Notes under the pieces: model-generated
What the model was told of the DNA's origin: nothing
Databases searched by the model: none
The model's input: the letters and a program-made list of their open reading frames with translations, nothing else
Part shown: in pieces, positions 6,295-7,804 of the stretch
Numbering within the stretch: position 1 is the first letter of the stretch
Layout of the letters: the number at the start of each line of letters is the position of its first letter
From: Candidatus Cloacimonadota bacterium
GTDB lineage: Bacteria; Cloacimonadota; Cloacimonadia; JGIOTU-2
Assembly: GCA_021158425.1 (NCBI GenBank)
Contig: JAGGUR010000091.1
Span: 1 to 7,804, forward strand
Length of the DNA stretch: 7,804 nt
Direction: 5' to 3'
Position numbers and translations under genes: made by a program

Positions 6295-6372
6295 ATTCAC
6301 TTGGTATTTGTTTCGCCATCTTTTCCATCCAAGGGATAATGCGCTCCATCCATAAAAGATCAGAATAATAAA

Positions 6373-6411
6373 ATCAGCGTCTATCAGTTCCATCTGCGTT
6401 CATCTGTGTGC
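6373..6411. repeat. Degenerate tandem repeat of about 10 bases (ATCWGCGTTC type)
   Basis: Four consecutive units can be read: ATCAGCGTCT, ATCAGTTCC, ATCTGCGTTC and ATCTGTGTGC. This is the shape of the ATCTGCGTTC dispersed repeats I recall from many environmental genomes (recollection only). It lies in the middle of the divergent phoH-ribH gap. The rest of the gap (6259-6372 and 6412-6521) shows no gene or motif I can support beyond the possible phoH promoter. Confidence 0.5.
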
Positions 6412-6521
6412 TATTACGATAACCGAATATTTTTATTGACAATATAAAATCAATAAACCTACAAAGGAAATAAATGTCAATATTTTTTACAAAATCAAAC
6501 TGGAGATTGATATGATATAAA

Positions 6522-6590
6522 CCACTAACTAGCACGAACTGATTTTAGATATTGATAAAAAAGTTTGTGATAGTTCGTGTTTGTTCGTGG
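6522..6590. repeat. 69-base stem-loop just upstream of ribH
   Basis: Bases 6522-6540 (CCACTAACTAGCACGAACT) and 6572-6590 (AGTTCGTGTTTGTTCGTGG) are complementary at 16 of 19 positions, with a 31-base AT-rich loop. The right arm is also the inverted partner of the CACGAATTAA repeat at 6235-6258. The stem ends 12 bases before the AGGAGG ribosome binding site of ribH (6603-6608), so it may sit in the ribH leader. It does not resemble the conserved FMN riboswitch core. Confidence 0.6.
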
Positions 6591-6612
6591 TAAAATATTC
6601 ATAGGAGGAAAG

Positions 6613-7077
6613 ATGTATAATATAGTTGAAGGCAAATATATTGCTGAAAATAAGAGCTTTGCAATTGTTGCCAGCCGCTTTAATGAACTTATCTCTCAAA
6701 AATTAATTGATGGTGCTCTGGATTGTTTGAGAAGGCATAAGGCAGATGAGAAAAATATTACACTTATCTGGGTACCCGGAGCATTTGAAATCCCTTCTGT
6801 TGCTCAAAAATTGGCAGATTCAGATAAGTATGATGCAGTTATCTGTGTCGGTGCAGTTATCAGAGGTGATACACCTCATTTTGAGTATATCAGTTCTGAA
6901 GTTAGTAAAGGAATAGCCCAGGTTGCTTTGAAAAGCAAAATCCCTGTTATATTCGGAGTTCTAACTACTGATACGATTGAGCAGGCATTAGAGCGAGCTG
7001 GAACTAAAGCCGGAAATAAAGGGTGGGATGCAGCCTTATCTGCCATAGAAATGATTAATCTGATAGAAAAATTGTAG
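6613..7077 (+). CDS. ribH: 6,7-dimethyl-8-ribityllumazine synthase
   Basis: At 154 residues this is the standard length for lumazine synthase (EC 2.5.1.78). The enzyme joins 5-amino-6-ribitylaminouracil and 3,4-dihydroxy-2-butanone 4-phosphate to give the direct precursor of riboflavin. The substrate-binding SRFN (21-24), VPGAFEIP (54-61), the [14 protein letters not shown] block (80-93) with catalytic His89, and the [20 protein letters not shown] phosphate-site segment (118-137) are all intact. Members assemble as pentamers or 60-mer capsids in the cytoplasm. ATG 6613 is supported by a strong AGGAGG at 6603-6608; an upstream start at 6577 would translate the end of the stem-loop repeat. No other rib gene and no recognisable FMN riboswitch is present here. 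nusB begins one base after the stop codon, so the two are cotranscribed. Confidence 0.96.
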   Translation: MYNIVEGKYIAENKSFAIVASRFNELISQKLIDGALDCLRRHKADEKNITLIWVPGAFEIPSVAQKLADSDKYDAVICVGAVIRGDTPHFEYISSEVSKGIAQVALKSKIPVIFGVLTTDTIEQALERAGTKAGNKGWDAALSAIEMINLIEKL

Positions 7078-7078
7078 G

Positions 7079-7531
7079 ATGGGACTTCGTAGAGAATCAA
7101 GAGAAATTGCCGTCCAAACTTTATATGCACTCTATTTAACACCCGAGTGTTTGGAAACTTCCGCCAAAATCCCTGCTCTTATTAATGAAAAGCTTGCCCA
7201 AGTCATTGCCTTTAATGATAAGGCACTCTCTAACTCACAGAAAGAGTTTAGCTACTTCCTTATTGAGAATACATACAATCACTTGGGAACCATAGATGAC
7301 TTAATTAAACAGTTTTCAGAGCATTGGGATTTTAATAGAATAGCGATTCTGGATAAAGGTATCTTACGAATGTCAATAATGGAAATGGAGTTCACTGAAA
7401 CCGATAGCAAGATTATTATCAATGAAGCGATTGAGATAGCAAAAAAATTTAGTGGAGAAAAATCAGGTAAGTTTATAAATGGAATATTAGATGCGGTTAT
7501 GCATCGCAAGGATAAAAATGATAAAGTGTAG
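7079..7531 (+). CDS. nusB: Transcription antitermination factor NusB
   Basis: This 150-residue, mostly helical protein matches NusB. With NusE (ribosomal protein S10), NusB binds the boxA RNA of rRNA leaders and helps RNA polymerase read through terminators. Visible family features are the basic N-terminal helix GLRRESREIAVQTLYALYL (2-20), used for RNA binding, and the C-terminal core with WDFNRIAILDKGILRMSIME (about 83-102), IIINEAIEIAKKFSGEKSGKFINGILDAV and a charged tail. The ATG at 7079 lies one base after the ribH stop, and there is no clear Shine-Dalgarno site in front of it. Translation is therefore probably coupled to ribH. ribH-nusB adjacency is common in bacteria. The 3' end overlaps the next gene by 14 bases. 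Confidence 0.93.
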   Translation: MGLRRESREIAVQTLYALYLTPECLETSAKIPALINEKLAQVIAFNDKALSNSQKEFSYFLIENTYNHLGTIDDLIKQFSEHWDFNRIAILDKGILRMSIMEMEFTETDSKIIINEAIEIAKKFSGEKSGKFINGILDAVMHRKDKNDKV

Positions 7532-7804
7532 TCTTGGCATTTTTGCTTATAATGAAGAGAAAAACATCGGCCAACTTCTTAATGCTATTGAAAATCAAGA
7601 TTTGAATCAAGTTTCTATTGAAGAAGTTATCGTTGTCTCAAGCAATTCAACAGATAGAACAGATGATATTGTCAGAGAATTCGCAAGAAAAAATTCTAAA
7701 ATAAGATTAATAGTTCAACCAGAGAGAAAAGGAAAATCATCTGCAATAAATCTCTTCCTAAATGAAGCAAAAGGTGATATTTTTGTAATAGAAAGTGCTG
7801 ACAC
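7518..7804 (+). CDS. Family 2 glycosyltransferase, 3' end outside window
   Basis: The frame opens at ATG 7518 and runs off the window, giving 95 residues of the N-terminal catalytic domain. It has the GT2 (GT-A fold) pattern: strand CSLGIFAYNEEKNIGQLLNAI (4-24), EEVIVVSSNSTDRTDDIV (35-52) with the nucleotide-binding Asp, VQPERKGKSSAIN (66-78), then GDIFVIESAD (86-95), where the last Asp should be part of the metal-binding DxD-like site. Such enzymes move a sugar from a nucleotide-sugar to a lipid, glycan or protein; the substrate cannot be told from this fragment. It overlaps nusB by 14 bases in another frame, and AAGGAT at 7508-7513 is its ribosome binding site, so it belongs to the ribH-nusB operon. 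Whether it has C-terminal membrane segments is not visible. Confidence 0.88.
   Translation, partial: MIKCSLGIFAYNEEKNIGQLLNAIENQDLNQVSIEEVIVVSSNSTDRTDDIVREFARKNSKIRLIVQPERKGKSSAINLFLNEAKGDIFVIESAD

Noticed and set aside
6436..6465. TTGACA with TACAAA 18 bases later as a ribH promoter
   Set aside because: The -35 is perfect, but the -10 lacks the final T and matches only 4 of 6. It also lies about 150 bases before ribH, upstream of the stem-loop. It is not strong enough to list.
6434..6482. TATTGACA/TGTCAATA inverted pair as an operator
   Set aside because: The arms are 33 bases apart and match no regulator site I recognise. Such 8-base pairs are expected by chance in this AT-rich gap.
6474..6515. 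13-residue open frame with AAAGGAAA in front of ATG 6474
   Set aside because: It is very short, in AT-rich sequence between repeats, and has no sign of conservation or of a leader peptide.
6215..6612. FMN riboswitch upstream of ribH
   Set aside because: I looked for the conserved core of this riboswitch and did not find it on the plus strand.
1..7804. CRISPR array, tRNA or rRNA gene, or transposase gene
   Set aside because: There are no regularly spaced direct repeats with unique spacers, no cloverleaf-like sequence, and no transposase or integrase motifs in any frame that I examined.

Overview
The window is AT-rich bacterial DNA with short gene spacings, good Shine-Dalgarno sites and several short palindromic or tandem repeats packed between genes. 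Nothing fixes the taxon. The mix suggests an uncultured, probably anaerobic, low-GC bacterium: a THEP1-type NTPase, citrate lyase alpha, a PIN-PhoH protein, and repeats of the CACGAATTAA, CTTTGTG and ATCTGCGTTC kinds that I recall from candidate-phylum genomes. That placement is an impression, not a measurement.

Layout. Positions 1-444 (+) hold the 3' part of a THEP1-like nucleoside triphosphatase. Positions 520-2772 (+) form a compact cassette: an ECF-type promoter (TGTAAC-N16-CGTT), an ECF sigma factor with a TTG start, a small single-pass membrane protein in the usual anti-sigma position, and an exported protein with two tandem PDZ domains. Positions 2773-2910 lie between convergent genes and are full of overlapping inverted repeats. 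Positions 2911-4455 (-) encode citrate lyase alpha (CitF) with no citD, citE or citC beside it. Positions 4456-4873 (418 bases, no convincing gene) hold an 84-bp element with a perfect 32-bp palindrome, a second structured element with two mutually exclusive folds, and a small CCCGA/TCGGG hairpin. Positions 4874-6214 (-) encode a PIN-PhoH ATPase. Positions 6215-6612 (398 bases, no gene) lie between divergent genes and hold a possible phoH promoter and three repeat types. Positions 6613-7804 (+) form a tight operon, ribH - nusB - family 2 glycosyltransferase, the last cut by the window end.

How the genes work together. The sigma / membrane protein / PDZ trio reads as an envelope-sensing regulatory unit that probably activates its own promoter. 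ribH and nusB are a common housekeeping pair (riboflavin synthesis and rRNA antitermination), with the glycosyltransferase overlapping nusB. CitF and PIN-PhoH share a strand but are separated by the repeat-rich gap, so they are probably not one tight operon. The least ordinary parts are the sigma-PDZ cassette and the repeat layers between genes. One repeat has inserted into another and appears to supply a ribosome binding site, and several can fold in two exclusive ways.
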